Shown piece by piece: positions 53,868 to 63,383 of a stretch of DNA of 64,000 bases. The stretch is taken from positions 4,597,001-4,661,000 of the forward strand of contig NZ_CP062260.1 of the NCBI RefSeq assembly GCF_014863545.1, given 5' to 3'. The DNA comes from Paenibacillus sp. JNUCC32 (lineage in GTDB: Bacteria; Bacillota; Bacilli; Paenibacillales; Paenibacillaceae). A model generated the notes under the pieces. It had not been told where the DNA came from, ran no database searches, and saw nothing but the letters and a program-made list of their open reading frames with translations. The position numbers were made by a program, and so were the translations under genes. How positions within the stretch are numbered: the stretch's first letter is position 1; the number at the start of each line of letters is the position of its first letter.

Positions 53868-54839
53868 TCATTGAATCGTATGGAGAGGCTTCAGGTTGGC
53901 TTCGATCTGTTCCCGCTTCGGCTCCAGAAACGGCGGCAGCGCAAGGGACTCGCCGAGATGGTCGATATGCTCATCCGTGTCAAAGCCCGGACCATCGGTA
54001 GCTACCTCGAACAAAATACCGTTAGGCTCCCGGAAATACAAGGAACGGAAGTAAAAGCGATCGACAAATCCCGAATTCGAAAAGCCCACATCGCCGATCC
54101 GGTCAATCCAGGACCGAAGCTCTTCCTCGTCCTCGACGCGGAATGCAACGTGATGAACGCCGCCGCGGCCAAGCCGCTCCTGGGGAAGATCCGTTCGTTC
54201 CTCCACGTGCACTTCCGCTCCCGTACCGCCTTCTCCCGTCTCAAAGACCAGGATATCGGGGTGCCCGTCTACTGGCGAAGCATAGTGCCCTTTGTAGCGG
54301 AAGCCCATCAGCTCCGTTAATACCTTCACGGTCTGCACTGGATTAGGCACGGTCAGCTGCACCGGGCCTAAACCGATGATGGCGTATTCCGCCGGAACCG
54401 GCCCCTTTTCCCATGGAACGCCGCCTGGAACTCCCTCGTTATGTTCATCCGAAACGAGAATGATGCGCTGGCCCTCGAAATCCCTGAAGAGAAGGGTCAA
54501 TCGGCCCGCACGTTCCTTGATCTCCTCGCGTTCTACGCCGTGCTCGTCCAATCGCCGGGTCCAATATTCCAAGGCGCGGTCGTTCGGCACGCGCAGGGAT
54601 GTCGCCGAAATGCTGTTGTTTCCCTCACGGGTCCGGCCGGCCATCGGAATTTCGAAGAAGGTAAGCTCCGTGCCTGGATTTCCTTTTTCGTCGCCATAAA
54701 ACAGATGATATACCGAGACATCGTCCTGGTTCACCGTCTTCTTAACCAATCGCATGCCCAGAACCTTTGTATAAAATTCGAAGTTCCGCGAAGCCGCAGC
54801 CGTTAACGCGGATACGTGATGAATTCCTTTAAACTTCAT
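53868..54839 (-). CDS. MhqO-like ring-cleaving dioxygenase (glyoxalase fold)
   Basis: The ATG at 54839 (323 residues, MKFKGIHHVSALTA) has GGAGG eight bases upstream. Two vicinal-oxygen-chelate modules are seen. Metal ligands are probably the His in IHHVSAL (about residue 7), His in GVHHVAF (about 220) and Glu in GILFEVATDGPGF near the end. This matches MhqO (YdfO), part of the MhqR regulon that removes quinones in Bacillus subtilis. Its promoter has an MhqR-like palindrome like that of the hydrolase gene at 8483. Confidence 0.88.
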   Translation of the reverse strand: MKFKGIHHVSALTAAASRNFEFYTKVLGMRLVKKTVNQDDVSVYHLFYGDEKGNPGTELTFFEIPMAGRTREGNNSISATSLRVPNDRALEYWTRRLDEHGVEREEIKERAGRLTLLFRDFEGQRIILVSDEHNEGVPGGVPWEKGPVPAEYAIIGLGPVQLTVPNPVQTVKVLTELMGFRYKGHYASPVDGHPDILVFETGEGGTGAEVHVEERTDLPQERLGRGGVHHVAFRVEDEEELRSWIDRIGDVGFSNSGFVDRFYFRSLYFREPNGILFEVATDGPGFDTDEHIDHLGESLALPPFLEPKREQIEANLKPLHTIQ

Positions 54840-54966
54840 GACTTCAACCTCCATTTATCGTTTTTTTCGTTATTAATAGCATGTTAACCATCTTCAATAT
54901 TCATATTTGCCGTCTGATTCGGGAGCATCTTCGTTCTTCGCTGGATCTTTACGTTTGCTTAATCTC

Positions 54967-55010
54967 AGTTTAGTATTTAAACCTTAAATCGTCAAGTCTT
55001 AATATTAAGA
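54967..55010 (-). promoter_or_regulatory. Promoter and MhqR-like operators of the MhqO-like gene
   Basis: TTGACG (54995-54990), 17 bp, TAAACT (54972-54967). The palindrome TCTTAATATTAAGA (54997-55010) abuts the -35, and a second inverted repeat ATTTAA-acc-TTAAAT (54975-54989) fills the spacer. The first is one base from the ATCT-n8-AGAT form seen at 9274-9289. Confidence 0.65.
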
Positions 55011-55017
55011 TATTTAA

Positions 55018-55075
55018 AATAAAAATAACAGAACTCCTTTTCCCCGATCGAACCCGGAAAAATGGATCTGTTATT
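55018..55075 (-). terminator. Terminator at the end of the second transporter/sensor locus
   Basis: AATAACAGA (55024-55032) pairs with TCTGTTATT (55067-55075), with inner TTTTCC/GGAAAA pairing. On the minus strand TTTATTTT follows. It lies about 70 bp after the regulator stop. Confidence 0.87.
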
Positions 55076-55143
55076 CATTCCCTCCTATGTTGAATACTAT
55101 CCGCAAAATATCCGATTTCAATATCGTGGGATCAAGGTCCGTT

Positions 55144-56742
55144 TTATGTTTTGGAGACCGCCTCTTCCCGATACTCCGATGGCGTTTTCCCCGTGATTTT
55201 CTTAAATACCTGGGTGAAGTATCGCGGATCCTGATACCCTACCAGCGGCGCTACCTGGTACACCTTCACGTCCGTATTCAGCAGAATGCTCTTGGCCTTC
55301 TCGATCCGGCACTCCGTCAGGTACTCCAGAAACGTATAGCCCGTCGTTCCCTTAAACAGCGTGCAGAAATGACTGATGCTCAAATCCGCCAGCTCCGAAA
55401 CCTCTTCGATGGTCAGATCCTTCTGGTAATTCTCCGCGATATACTCCTTGGCTTTGCCCATCACGGCTTGAACATTGTCTTTGGCCTGCCCGGACCGGCT
55501 TTCGGCAATCCATTTGCTGAAGTGACTCTTGATGACGTCCATCAGCTGCTGAAGCGTGCCGGATGCATGAAGCTCCTGCAGCAGTTCCTCCAGCGACCAC
55601 TCAAACAGCACCTTCATATGCTCAAACTGCCGATACAGCACGACGCTCATCTCCAGCAGCACCCGCTCGGTCATCTCCCTGCTGAACGCATGCTCCTCGA
55701 TATAAGCCTTGGTTTCGTCAAAAAGCTCCAGAAGCCGCTCCTTATGAAGCGTCCGGATGCTTTCCACCATGAGCGACTCCAGATGCTTCGGATACTTCGC
55801 TTCGCTGGCCGTTTCCAGCACCGAATCGGGCGCCCCGAGAAACACGCCCTCTTCCCCGGAATAAAACCGCTGGTACAATGCGCGCACGGCCGTCTCGTAA
55901 GCCGTTCCCAAGCGGTCGATGCCGGCCATGCTGGGACTGAAGCCGACCGAGCAGGACAGCTTCGTGTTCCGCTTGATCAATTGCACCAGATCCCGGCCGA
56001 TATCCTCCTGCCGCTCCTTCGTCAGGTTCGGAAACAGCAGCACCCATTCCCCGCTGCGGAAAGGAAATACCGTCAGCCCGCCATGCTGCAAGGACCACTC
56101 CTCGAGGACGTTCCGTACGGCAAACAGCCACAGGCGCTTCTCGTCCATGCTCCACAGCTCGTTAAGCCGCAAATATTGATCCAATTGAATGACGGCCATC
56201 GTGTATCCATGCTCCAGCTCGCTGTCCTCCAGCCACTGCATATGCTGCAGGGGACTACGGTTCCCTTCGATGAATTCGGTCAGCATCCGCTCCCGGGCCA
56301 GCAGCGACAGAACCTTGATCGAGTGGAGCATCTGGTCATCCGCAATCTGCTTCTCCAGCGTTCTGGCCGCCCTGGCGATCGTTTCGGTCAGTTCATCGTG
56401 GTCGATCGGCTTCAGCAAATAATCGAAAGCCCCTTCGCGCAGCGCTTCCCTCGCGTATTCGAATTCGCCGTACCCGCTGATGAAAATAATGATTCGTCTT
56501 GCCTGATCCGCCTTCAGTTCCTTCATGAACGTAATGCCGTCCATCCCCGGCATCCGAATATCGCTGATAATGATATGCGGCGACACTTCGCGCGCCAGCT
56601 TCAATGCGCCGTCTCCGCTCTTGGCCTCCCCAACGACCTCCAGATCGAGCTCATCCCATGGAATAGCCGCCTTCAGGCTGCGCAGAATGATCGGCTCATC
56701 ATCGACCAGCATGACTCTGAATTTGCCTTCCGATCCGCCCAT
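55144..56742 (-). CDS. YesN-like response regulator with AraC-type DNA-binding domain
   Basis: The ATG at 56742 (532 residues) follows GGGGGG by seven bases. The receiver has VDDE at residues 13-16 and phospho-acceptor Asp61 in SDIRMPGMDG. The C-terminal AraC double helix-turn-helix (about residues 430-525) includes IEEVSELADLSISHFCTLF and VGYQDPRYFTQVFKKITG. It is the last gene of the second sugar locus, 22 bp after the tethered binding protein, and probably activates that locus. Confidence 0.93.
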   Translation of the reverse strand: MGGSEGKFRVMLVDDEPIILRSLKAAIPWDELDLEVVGEAKSGDGALKLAREVSPHIIISDIRMPGMDGITFMKELKADQARRIIIFISGYGEFEYAREALREGAFDYLLKPIDHDELTETIARAARTLEKQIADDQMLHSIKVLSLLARERMLTEFIEGNRSPLQHMQWLEDSELEHGYTMAVIQLDQYLRLNELWSMDEKRLWLFAVRNVLEEWSLQHGGLTVFPFRSGEWVLLFPNLTKERQEDIGRDLVQLIKRNTKLSCSVGFSPSMAGIDRLGTAYETAVRALYQRFYSGEEGVFLGAPDSVLETASEAKYPKHLESLMVESIRTLHKERLLELFDETKAYIEEHAFSREMTERVLLEMSVVLYRQFEHMKVLFEWSLEELLQELHASGTLQQLMDVIKSHFSKWIAESRSGQAKDNVQAVMGKAKEYIAENYQKDLTIEEVSELADLSISHFCTLFKGTTGYTFLEYLTECRIEKAKSILLNTDVKVYQVAPLVGYQDPRYFTQVFKKITGKTPSEYREEAVSKT

Positions 56743-56764
56743 GACGTTCCCCCCTGTCTCCTGT

Positions 56765-58108
56765 TTACTCTGCTGCCGTATTCCGCCTAAGCTTCCAATA
56801 CCGGACCGAGGACTTCTGAATTTGCTCCAATGCGCCGGCAGCATCGATCCGTCCTCCAATCATATCCTCGATCACCTTAAGGAACGAACTGTTCACCTCG
56901 GGTGATAACGTGTTGTCGTAAGGCAGAAAGGTGCTCGTGGATTCCTCCATCAATTCCGTGACTTGGGCAAAAACCGGCCCGGTTTTCTTCGAATCATAGT
57001 CAATCTTCATCGAAGGGACGCGCAGCCCTTCATACACCAGCCGAGTCTGCACCTCCGGGGTATAGAACATGCCCAGCAGCTCCAGAGCCGATTGCTTTTT
57101 CGTTTCATCCAAGTCCGATGACAGCCCGATGCCGATCGTATATCCCCCTGCCAAGGAGCGTTCTTCGCCGGGAAAAAGCGACGGAAAGGGAATGACGCCG
57201 ATCTCATTCTGAAAATCCGGGTAATCCTCATTCTGCAGCAGCGTGATATCCCAGCTGCCGTTCATATACATCGCCGCTTTTCCTTCCGTGAACTGGGCAA
57301 TCGCTTCTTCCGTGGAAAGATCGTTTGCGTTCGGACTGAACGCCCCTTCTTCGATCCACAGCTCCAAGTGCTCAAACGCCTCCAAATACGACTCTTGCAC
57401 AAAGCTGGCCTGATCATCGCCTTCAACCAGGCGGTCAATCAGTTCCGGCCCGGCGTAGCGATCCATGAAATAATGGGCAAAAATTCCCGCCGGCCACCTG
57501 TCTTCGTTGCCGACCGCAAAGGGGATGATGTCGTTCTCCCGAAGGACACGAATAGCTTCGTCCATCTCTCCCAGCGTCTTCGGAGGCTCCAGCTTCAGCT
57601 GCCGGAATAAAGCCCGGTTATAATAGATCGGCTCTGCGTGTCCCTCGAAGGGCAGGCCATAGATCCTGTCCTCGAAGGTCCAATGGTGCAGATCCTTGAA
57701 CTGCTCCTTCAATCCGGTATCCTGCAAAAAATCCGTTAAATCCATCAACCGGTTGGATCTGGCATAAGGCACGATCTCGGCCCCTCCGAACAAAACAAAC
57801 ATATCCGGCGGCGTGCCGGTCACCATCTCGCTCTTCAGCTTTTGTTCCCGGTGAATCGTCTGATCGATGCTCTCGAAGTTCACCTTTACGTTTGGATGCG
57901 CTTTCTCATAAGTGCGGACGATGCTCTCGAATACGGCCAGCACCGGCTTGTCATGCTCTTTGTTCCAGAAATGCCGGAACGTTAGCGTGATTTTCTCGGG
58001 CTGTTCCTCCTGGGCCGGTCCCTGATTCTGTACCGTCACCCACACGACAGACAGCGCCAACAGAGCGGCATATCCGACGATCCAGCCCCAATTCCAAAAC
58101 CATCTCAC
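56765..58108 (-). CDS. Membrane-tethered family 1 solute-binding protein in a two-component gene cluster
   Basis: The 447-residue protein starts at a GTG seven bases after GGGGGG. Residues 8-26 (GWIVGYAALLALSVVWVTV) form a hydrophobic anchor, but there is no Cys, so no lipobox, and no clear cleavage site. The rest is a full sugar-binding fold (ITLTFRHFWNKEHDKPVLAV, AAMYMNGSWDITLLQ, GGYTIGIGLSSDLDETKKQS). It sits 15 bp after the kinase gene and 22 bp before the regulator gene, while the transporter has its own lipoprotein at 61862. It may present ligand to the kinase. Confidence 0.88.
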   Translation of the reverse strand: MRWFWNWGWIVGYAALLALSVVWVTVQNQGPAQEEQPEKITLTFRHFWNKEHDKPVLAVFESIVRTYEKAHPNVKVNFESIDQTIHREQKLKSEMVTGTPPDMFVLFGGAEIVPYARSNRLMDLTDFLQDTGLKEQFKDLHHWTFEDRIYGLPFEGHAEPIYYNRALFRQLKLEPPKTLGEMDEAIRVLRENDIIPFAVGNEDRWPAGIFAHYFMDRYAGPELIDRLVEGDDQASFVQESYLEAFEHLELWIEEGAFSPNANDLSTEEAIAQFTEGKAAMYMNGSWDITLLQNEDYPDFQNEIGVIPFPSLFPGEERSLAGGYTIGIGLSSDLDETKKQSALELLGMFYTPEVQTRLVYEGLRVPSMKIDYDSKKTGPVFAQVTELMEESTSTFLPYDNTLSPEVNSSFLKVIEDMIGGRIDAAGALEQIQKSSVRYWKLRRNTAAE

Positions 58109-58123
58109 CCTGCAGCCCCCCTG

Positions 58124-59848
58124 TCATGTCAGTATTTTCGGTATTCGAATTCGTATCAAGGAGCCGTAACCCGGGGAGGAACAGATCATCAGGCCGTAAC
58201 GGCTGCCAAACCGGATCCGCAGCCTTTCATGGACATTCTTCAATCCGACCCCGTTCTCGCGGTACTTTTTGAGCTGTCCCGGATCCGAATTCCACAGCTT
58301 CATCAGCGTTTCCGGATCGAAGCCCGGACCGTTGTCCTCCACGTCAATCACGATATCCTCGCCGTTCTCGGACACCCGGATGGAGATGAGTCCGCTCTCC
58401 TCCATCGGCTCGATCCCGTGATATAAAGCGTTCTCAACAATCGGCTGAACGATCAGCTTTTGCGTAACGTAGTGCCTCAGTTCATTCGGAAGCTCAATGC
58501 CGTAATCGAATTTTTCCTCGAACCTGAATTTCTGTATCCGCATATAATGCTGGACATGCTCCAGCTCCATGCTGAGGGGGATAAGCTCATGATGCTCGCT
58601 GATGCTGATACGCAGCAGCTTACCAAGCGAAACCACCATCTTGCTGATATCCTTATTGCCCTGAAGCACGGCCATCGAATTGATCGATTCCAGTGAATTA
58701 TAGATGAAGTGCGGATTGATTTGAGCGACCAGCGCCTGCAGCTCCGCTTCCTTTTTTCGTGCTTGTTCCGTCTCGACCTGCCCAATCAGCTCCTGGATCT
58801 GGGTGCTCATCCGGTTAAAGCCGTCGATCAACAAATCCGTCTCGTCCTCCGCCACGTTATGCGACGGGATCGGAACGAAGATGCCCTGCTTGACGCGCTT
58901 CATTCCGTTCACCGCGCTAATGATGCTGCGCACCATTCTGCGCACAAAAAAACGGTCGAACAGGAACGCCGACACGAGCGAGATCAGTCCCAGGATCAAG
59001 GCTAGGTTGCGAATCGGGACCGATTCGGCCGAAATCAGTTTGCTTGGCGTGATGGCGACCAGAAACCAATCTTTATTATGGGAAGGTGAATATGTGATCA
59101 GCGATTTTTCGCCTGCATATTGATCGATGTAGTAGCCTTTTCCATTCGTCTTATAACTATCCGAGAGAAACGGGAATTCCGTCCGCTCCCCGATATGCCA
59201 GCCTGACTTGCTGAACACGATGTGCCCCTGCTGGTTGACCAGCAAAATATCTCCCTGCTTCAGCGTTGCCGCCTCCCAGAACACCTGATCCAGGAGATCC
59301 GGCTTCACGTAGATCACCACGGTTCCGATATCCTCCAGCGAGTAATAGTCCTTGATGACCCTGGATTGAATCAAAACGGGAGCGCCGTCAGCCGCAGAGC
59401 CGTTCTCGCCGGGTCCGACCCATACGGGACGCCCCTCCGCCTTTTCCACCGCTTCATACCATGCCTGCTGCCTCAGTTCCTGAAGCTCCATTCCGCCATT
59501 TGTGTTATACATCAACCGGTCATTCGAATAAAAAGCAAACGACGCAATCATCGGATGATTGATCAGATTGTTGATCTCCTGCCGCCGTTCATAGGTAACC
59601 GCGTATTCCGGCTGTTTCAGCATCTGCTGAACCGATTGCTGGGTAATCGCCGAGTTCGAAATCGTCGTGATTTCGTTCAAGGCGAACTTCAGTTTCCGAT
59701 CCGTTTCCAGGAGCGAAATCCAGTAGAAATCATTCGACTTCTTCTCCATCGCTTCCGAAAAGCTGTAATAGGATACCCCGCCCAGCGCGATGACCGGAAT
59801 GAAGACCAGAAGAATAATAGCCAGCAATATCTTTCGGCGGAGTTTCAT
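58124..59848 (-). CDS. YesM-like membrane sensor histidine kinase
   Basis: The 574 residues begin with a membrane helix (about 6-28), an outside sensor domain of about 250 residues, a second helix (about 285-305), HAMP, and a LytS/YesM kinase core with VAQINPHFIYNSLES, VENALYHG and DNGPGFD. GGAAGGATCC precedes the ATG. It leads the kinase-binding protein-regulator group, 79 bp after the permease genes. The ligand is unknown. Confidence 0.93.
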   Translation of the reverse strand: MKLRRKILLAIILLVFIPVIALGGVSYYSFSEAMEKKSNDFYWISLLETDRKLKFALNEITTISNSAITQQSVQQMLKQPEYAVTYERRQEINNLINHPMIASFAFYSNDRLMYNTNGGMELQELRQQAWYEAVEKAEGRPVWVGPGENGSAADGAPVLIQSRVIKDYYSLEDIGTVVIYVKPDLLDQVFWEAATLKQGDILLVNQQGHIVFSKSGWHIGERTEFPFLSDSYKTNGKGYYIDQYAGEKSLITYSPSHNKDWFLVAITPSKLISAESVPIRNLALILGLISLVSAFLFDRFFVRRMVRSIISAVNGMKRVKQGIFVPIPSHNVAEDETDLLIDGFNRMSTQIQELIGQVETEQARKKEAELQALVAQINPHFIYNSLESINSMAVLQGNKDISKMVVSLGKLLRISISEHHELIPLSMELEHVQHYMRIQKFRFEEKFDYGIELPNELRHYVTQKLIVQPIVENALYHGIEPMEESGLISIRVSENGEDIVIDVEDNGPGFDPETLMKLWNSDPGQLKKYRENGVGLKNVHERLRIRFGSRYGLMICSSPGYGSLIRIRIPKILT

Positions 59849-59927
59849 GGATCCTTCCTCCCTCCACTCTACTATGTCTATTATTCTTCATGACAGGCCG
59901 CATTCCTTGTCGACTTCACCTTGCTTG

Positions 59928-60788
59928 TTAACTTTTTATGGCGCCTGATGTCAATCCGGCGATGACCCATCGGCTGAACAACAGAAATACGATGAGAAGC
60001 GGCAGCGTCGCCGTGAAGGTGGCCGACATGATCATGCCGAAATCAAGGCCGTCCTTATTGGTGAACAATTGCTGCAGCGCAATTTGAATGGTGTAATTCT
60101 CTCTGTTTTTCAATACGACGAGCGGCCAGAAGAAATCGTTCCACACGTTCATGAAGTTCAGAATCCCGAGCGTGGCCATCGCCGGGGTAACAACGGGAAT
60201 GGCAATGTTCCAGAAGATCCGGAAATGTCCGCCGCCGTCGATCCGCCCCGCTTCGATCAGCTCGGTATGAACGGCAGAGGCGATGTACTGCCGCATCCAG
60301 AAGATGCCGAAGGCATTGACCATGGCCGGCACGATCAGCGCTTTGTAGCTGTCGATCCAGTGCAGCTTGGCCATGATGACGTATTGTGGAAGCACGCCCA
60401 GCTGGGCAGGCACCAGCATCGTGGCAATGACAAAAACAAACAGCGTCTTTTTCAGAGGAAACTCATACTTGGCAAAAGCATAACCCGCCAGCGTGCAGAG
60501 GAACACAACGGACAGGGTCACGGCCGTAGACACCACCACCGAGTTCATCAAGGCCCTGAAAAAATCCGTCCGCTCCAGCACGCGCGCGAAGTTATCGAAA
60601 AACTGCGTGCCGGGCGTAAGCAGCGGCGGAATGTGAAATGCCGCATCCTTGTCATTGGTAGCCACGACAAACATCCAGTAGAACGGGAAGACCGAGACCA
60701 GCGCGCCAAGGACCATGAAAAGATAGAAAAAGAATTTCGCGACGACACCGGGTTCATCCGGCTTTTGGCTTATGGCGACTGTGCTCAT
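59928..60788 (-). CDS. CUT1 sugar ABC transporter permease, MalG type
   Basis: The 286-residue protein has six membrane helices and ends VIAGLTSGAIKS, usual for MalG-type permeases. Its EAA loop reads IEAGRIDGGGHFRIFWNIAI; the AA and GA positions are changed to AG and GG, which is seen in some family branches. The ATG overlaps the MalF-type stop (ATGA), with GGGAGG nine bases upstream. No ATPase gene is present in this locus. Confidence 0.93.
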   Translation of the reverse strand: MSTVAISQKPDEPGVVAKFFFYLFMVLGALVSVFPFYWMFVVATNDKDAAFHIPPLLTPGTQFFDNFARVLERTDFFRALMNSVVVSTAVTLSVVFLCTLAGYAFAKYEFPLKKTLFVFVIATMLVPAQLGVLPQYVIMAKLHWIDSYKALIVPAMVNAFGIFWMRQYIASAVHTELIEAGRIDGGGHFRIFWNIAIPVVTPAMATLGILNFMNVWNDFFWPLVVLKNRENYTIQIALQQLFTNKDGLDFGMIMSATFTATLPLLIVFLLFSRWVIAGLTSGAIKS

Positions 60789-61741
60789 GCTTTTTTACCT
60801 CCCGAATCTTTGCCTTCGCGGCCCAATATCATATTTAATACCGAGAACAGAATGGTGGCGATGAACAAGAGAACCGCCGTTGCCGCAGCCGTACCGAAGA
60901 ATCCATTCTTAAATGCTTCGTTATACAAATAGGTGACCATCGTGACCCCTTCCTGACGCGTAGAACCCGTGCCGGACTGACCGAGGAATACATAAGGCTC
61001 CGTAAACAATTGGAGCGCGCCGATCGTCGATACCAAAGTGACGAACAGAATGAATGGGCGAAGAAGCGGCAGCGTGATATAGAGCAGCTGCTGGCCTCGG
61101 GTGGCCCCGTCGATTTTGGCCGCTTCATAAATATCGGTCGGAATGCTCTGCAGCCCCGACAGAAAAATAATGGCGTTATAGCCCATCCACCGCCACATGA
61201 CCATGGACGATATGGCGATTTTGACTCCCCACCAGCCGGAGTTGAACGGCACGCTTTCCGCACCGAAGGTGTTCAGCAGCCAGTTGACCATCCCGTTGTT
61301 TCCGAACATCGTGCTGAACACCAGCGTCACCGCAACGATGGAGGTGATGTTCGGCATAAAATACAGGATGCGGAACGTGTTCTTGAATCTGTTCAAGGCC
61401 GAGTTGAGCATAACCGCAACAAATAATGCCACAATCAGCTGCGGCACGGTTCCCATCAGAGCCATTATGAGCGTGTTGCTAAATGCGATCCAGAAGGTCG
61501 GGTCGCTTGTAATAAGCTCGTAATTCTTGAAGCCGACGTATTTCATCGGTCCGAGCGCATCCCATTTGAAGAAGGACAAATAGATGGTAAACAGGATCGG
61601 ATACAGACCGAAGATTGCGAACAATATAAAGAATGGCGATATAAACGTATAAGCCGTAAACCGGCTTCGCACGGTCTCCGTCAACAAGCGCCGCCTTTGC
61701 GGCACCGGTTGCGGCGATTCTGCCGTTGCTGTGTCAGCCAT
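60785..61741 (-). CDS. CUT1 sugar ABC transporter permease, MalF/UgpA type
   Basis: This 318-residue protein has a polar tail of about 30 residues, six membrane helices, and the EAA motif YEAAKIDGATRGQQLLYITL near residue 210. GGAGG lies six bases before the ATG. It overlaps the next permease gene by four bases. The message passes through a strong hairpin between the binding-protein gene and this one. Confidence 0.93.
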   Translation of the reverse strand: MADTATAESPQPVPQRRRLLTETVRSRFTAYTFISPFFILFAIFGLYPILFTIYLSFFKWDALGPMKYVGFKNYELITSDPTFWIAFSNTLIMALMGTVPQLIVALFVAVMLNSALNRFKNTFRILYFMPNITSIVAVTLVFSTMFGNNGMVNWLLNTFGAESVPFNSGWWGVKIAISSMVMWRWMGYNAIIFLSGLQSIPTDIYEAAKIDGATRGQQLLYITLPLLRPFILFVTLVSTIGALQLFTEPYVFLGQSGTGSTRQEGVTMVTYLYNEAFKNGFFGTAAATAVLLFIATILFSVLNMILGREGKDSGGKKA

Positions 61742-61769
61742 GATGCACCTCCAGGTAGGTAAGGATAAA

Positions 61770-61813
61770 TCCGAACCCGAGCGAAGGGCGCTTTATCCCT
61801 TCTCGGGTTCGGA
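61770..61813 (-). other. Intercistronic hairpin after the second binding-protein gene
   Basis: TCCGAACCCGAG (61770-61781) pairs perfectly with CTCGGGTTCGGA (61802-61813), with an inner AGGG/CCCT helix. On the minus strand only TTTATCC follows, so termination would be partial. It should make the binding protein outnumber the permeases. Confidence 0.82.
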
Positions 61814-61861
61814 CGGTTATTGGATATGAACGGGCTAGCTGGAATGATCCGTCTGTTTAAC

Positions 61862-63214
61862 CTAGCTGCGATCGACCAGCGTCTTGATTTGCTTCATTGC
61901 GCTTTCCCATTCTTTTTGCGGGTCGGCCTTTTTCTCCAGCACGTTTTTGAGCGCGTTTTTGATGATTGTGTCGGTCTGGTCATGAAGCGGTCCGTAGTAA
62001 ACCGGCTTGATGCGTTCCGCCGATTTGGCATACGCTTCGGAAATGACCTGGCCGCCGAAGAATTCGTCCTTCTCTTCCGTGAACGAAGGCTCGCTGTATA
62101 CCGCCGGGATGGACGGGAACAAACCGCTGTCCTTAAACGATTTCAGCTGATTCTCCTTGTTCAGCACCCACGAGATGAATTCGTAAGCTTCCTTCGAATG
62201 TTTGCCTTCCTTCGGCAGGGTCAGGAACGAACCGCCCCAGTTGCCTGCTCCTTCAGGAAGCTGGGCAATCTGCCATTTGCCTGCGGTGTCCTTCGCATTG
62301 CGGATGGTGCCTGCAATCCAAGCCGGGCCGAGCATAACGCCGAAGTCGCCGTCATTGATCGCTTTTTGCCATTCAGGAGACCATAGAATCCAGTTGCCGA
62401 TCCAGCCTTCCTGAATTCCTTTTACCGTAAAGTCGTAAGCTTTTCTCACTTGCGGGTTCGTATCTCCGATAAAAGAGCCGTCCTCTTTGTTGAAGTAGAT
62501 TTGATCCGGGGATTGGTCACGCACCCCGTTGTAGACCAGGTCCGTCAAATCGGCGAAAGGCTTTCCTGTTTTGCTTGTGAAATCCTTGGCCACGCTGGCG
62601 AATTTGTCCCATGAATCGATCGCAGCGCTGAAGCCGTCCGGATCGGTTGGCAGTCCTGCTTGCTCAGCCAGATCCGTACGGTAATAGACGACCGTAGGGC
62701 CGATGTCTGTTGGCAGACCGAGTTGGAAGGTGCCGTCGACCGATGTGGCCTGCTTCCATTTCCACTCCAGGTAGTTGCCCTCTAAGTCTTTGGCGCCGAG
62801 GTCGTACAGGTTATAGAACTTATCCTGGTTATTGATGAAGCGCTCCATGAAGGCAATTTCCAGCTGGAAAATGTCGGGTGCGCCAGAGCCCGCGGACAAC
62901 GCCGTCGTCAGATTGTTGTGGTGCGCCGTTTGGTCCGACGTATTCTGGAATTTGAACGTGATGTTCGGATGCTCTTTCGTATATTCCTTCGCCAGATCTT
63001 CATAGTTGGTCGTTCCGAGCGACCAGAAGGAGAGCTCGATTTTCTCTGTGGACTCGGTTCCTTCTTTCGTATTGTCCGTTCCTTCATTGCTGCTGCCTCC
63101 CCCCGGAGATTCAGCCGTACTGCTTCCGTTTCCGCCACCGCCTCCACATGCGGCCAGCGTGAACACCATGATGACACTCAGGAGCAGCAAGCTCCATGAT
63201 TTAAACCTTTTCAT
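61862..63214 (-). CDS. CUT1 sugar ABC transporter, lipoprotein solute-binding protein
   Basis: The 450-residue product has a lipoprotein signal (MKRFKSWSLLLLSVIMVF, lipobox TLAAC, Cys about residue 23), then a Gly/Ser/Glu linker of about 35 residues. The mature part is a family 1 binding protein: IELSFWSLGTTNYEDLAKEY, FQLGLPTDIGPTVVYYRTDL, GVMLGPAWIAGTIRNAKD. GAGGGG precedes the ATG. It is the first gene of the second sugar locus. The sugar is unknown. Confidence 0.93.
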   Translation of the reverse strand: MKRFKSWSLLLLSVIMVFTLAACGGGGGNGSSTAESPGGGSSNEGTDNTKEGTESTEKIELSFWSLGTTNYEDLAKEYTKEHPNITFKFQNTSDQTAHHNNLTTALSAGSGAPDIFQLEIAFMERFINNQDKFYNLYDLGAKDLEGNYLEWKWKQATSVDGTFQLGLPTDIGPTVVYYRTDLAEQAGLPTDPDGFSAAIDSWDKFASVAKDFTSKTGKPFADLTDLVYNGVRDQSPDQIYFNKEDGSFIGDTNPQVRKAYDFTVKGIQEGWIGNWILWSPEWQKAINDGDFGVMLGPAWIAGTIRNAKDTAGKWQIAQLPEGAGNWGGSFLTLPKEGKHSKEAYEFISWVLNKENQLKSFKDSGLFPSIPAVYSEPSFTEEKDEFFGGQVISEAYAKSAERIKPVYYGPLHDQTDTIIKNALKNVLEKKADPQKEWESAMKQIKTLVDRS

Positions 63215-63260
63215 TCTTCTACCCCTCTTCCATGGAACGTATTTTTCTTCTTTAGTCTAA

Positions 63261-63274
63261 TGAAAGCGGCGCCA
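63261..63274 (-). promoter_or_regulatory. cre-like site upstream of the second sugar locus
   Basis: TGAAAGCGGCGCCA has one mismatch to the cre consensus (C at the W position). It lies 47 bp before the binding-protein start. I could not fix a -35/-10 pair here, so CcpA control is only possible. Confidence 0.4.
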
Positions 63275-63350
63275 AATTTTGAGGAGGCAAACTTTCGAAT
63301 TTGAGTTGAATATATTACGATTCACGTACATCTCGAAAAATCGCAGCACT

Positions 63351-63383
63351 AAAAAACCGCATATCGAATATCGATAGCGGTTT
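63351..63383 (-). terminator. Terminator of the beta-ketoacyl-ACP synthase III gene
   Basis: AAACCGC (63354-63360) pairs with GCGGTTT (63377-63383), and TATCGA/TCGATA extends the stem with one bulge. On the minus strand six U residues follow. It lies about 155 bp after the stop, in a 3' region with no gene I can see. Confidence 0.8.
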
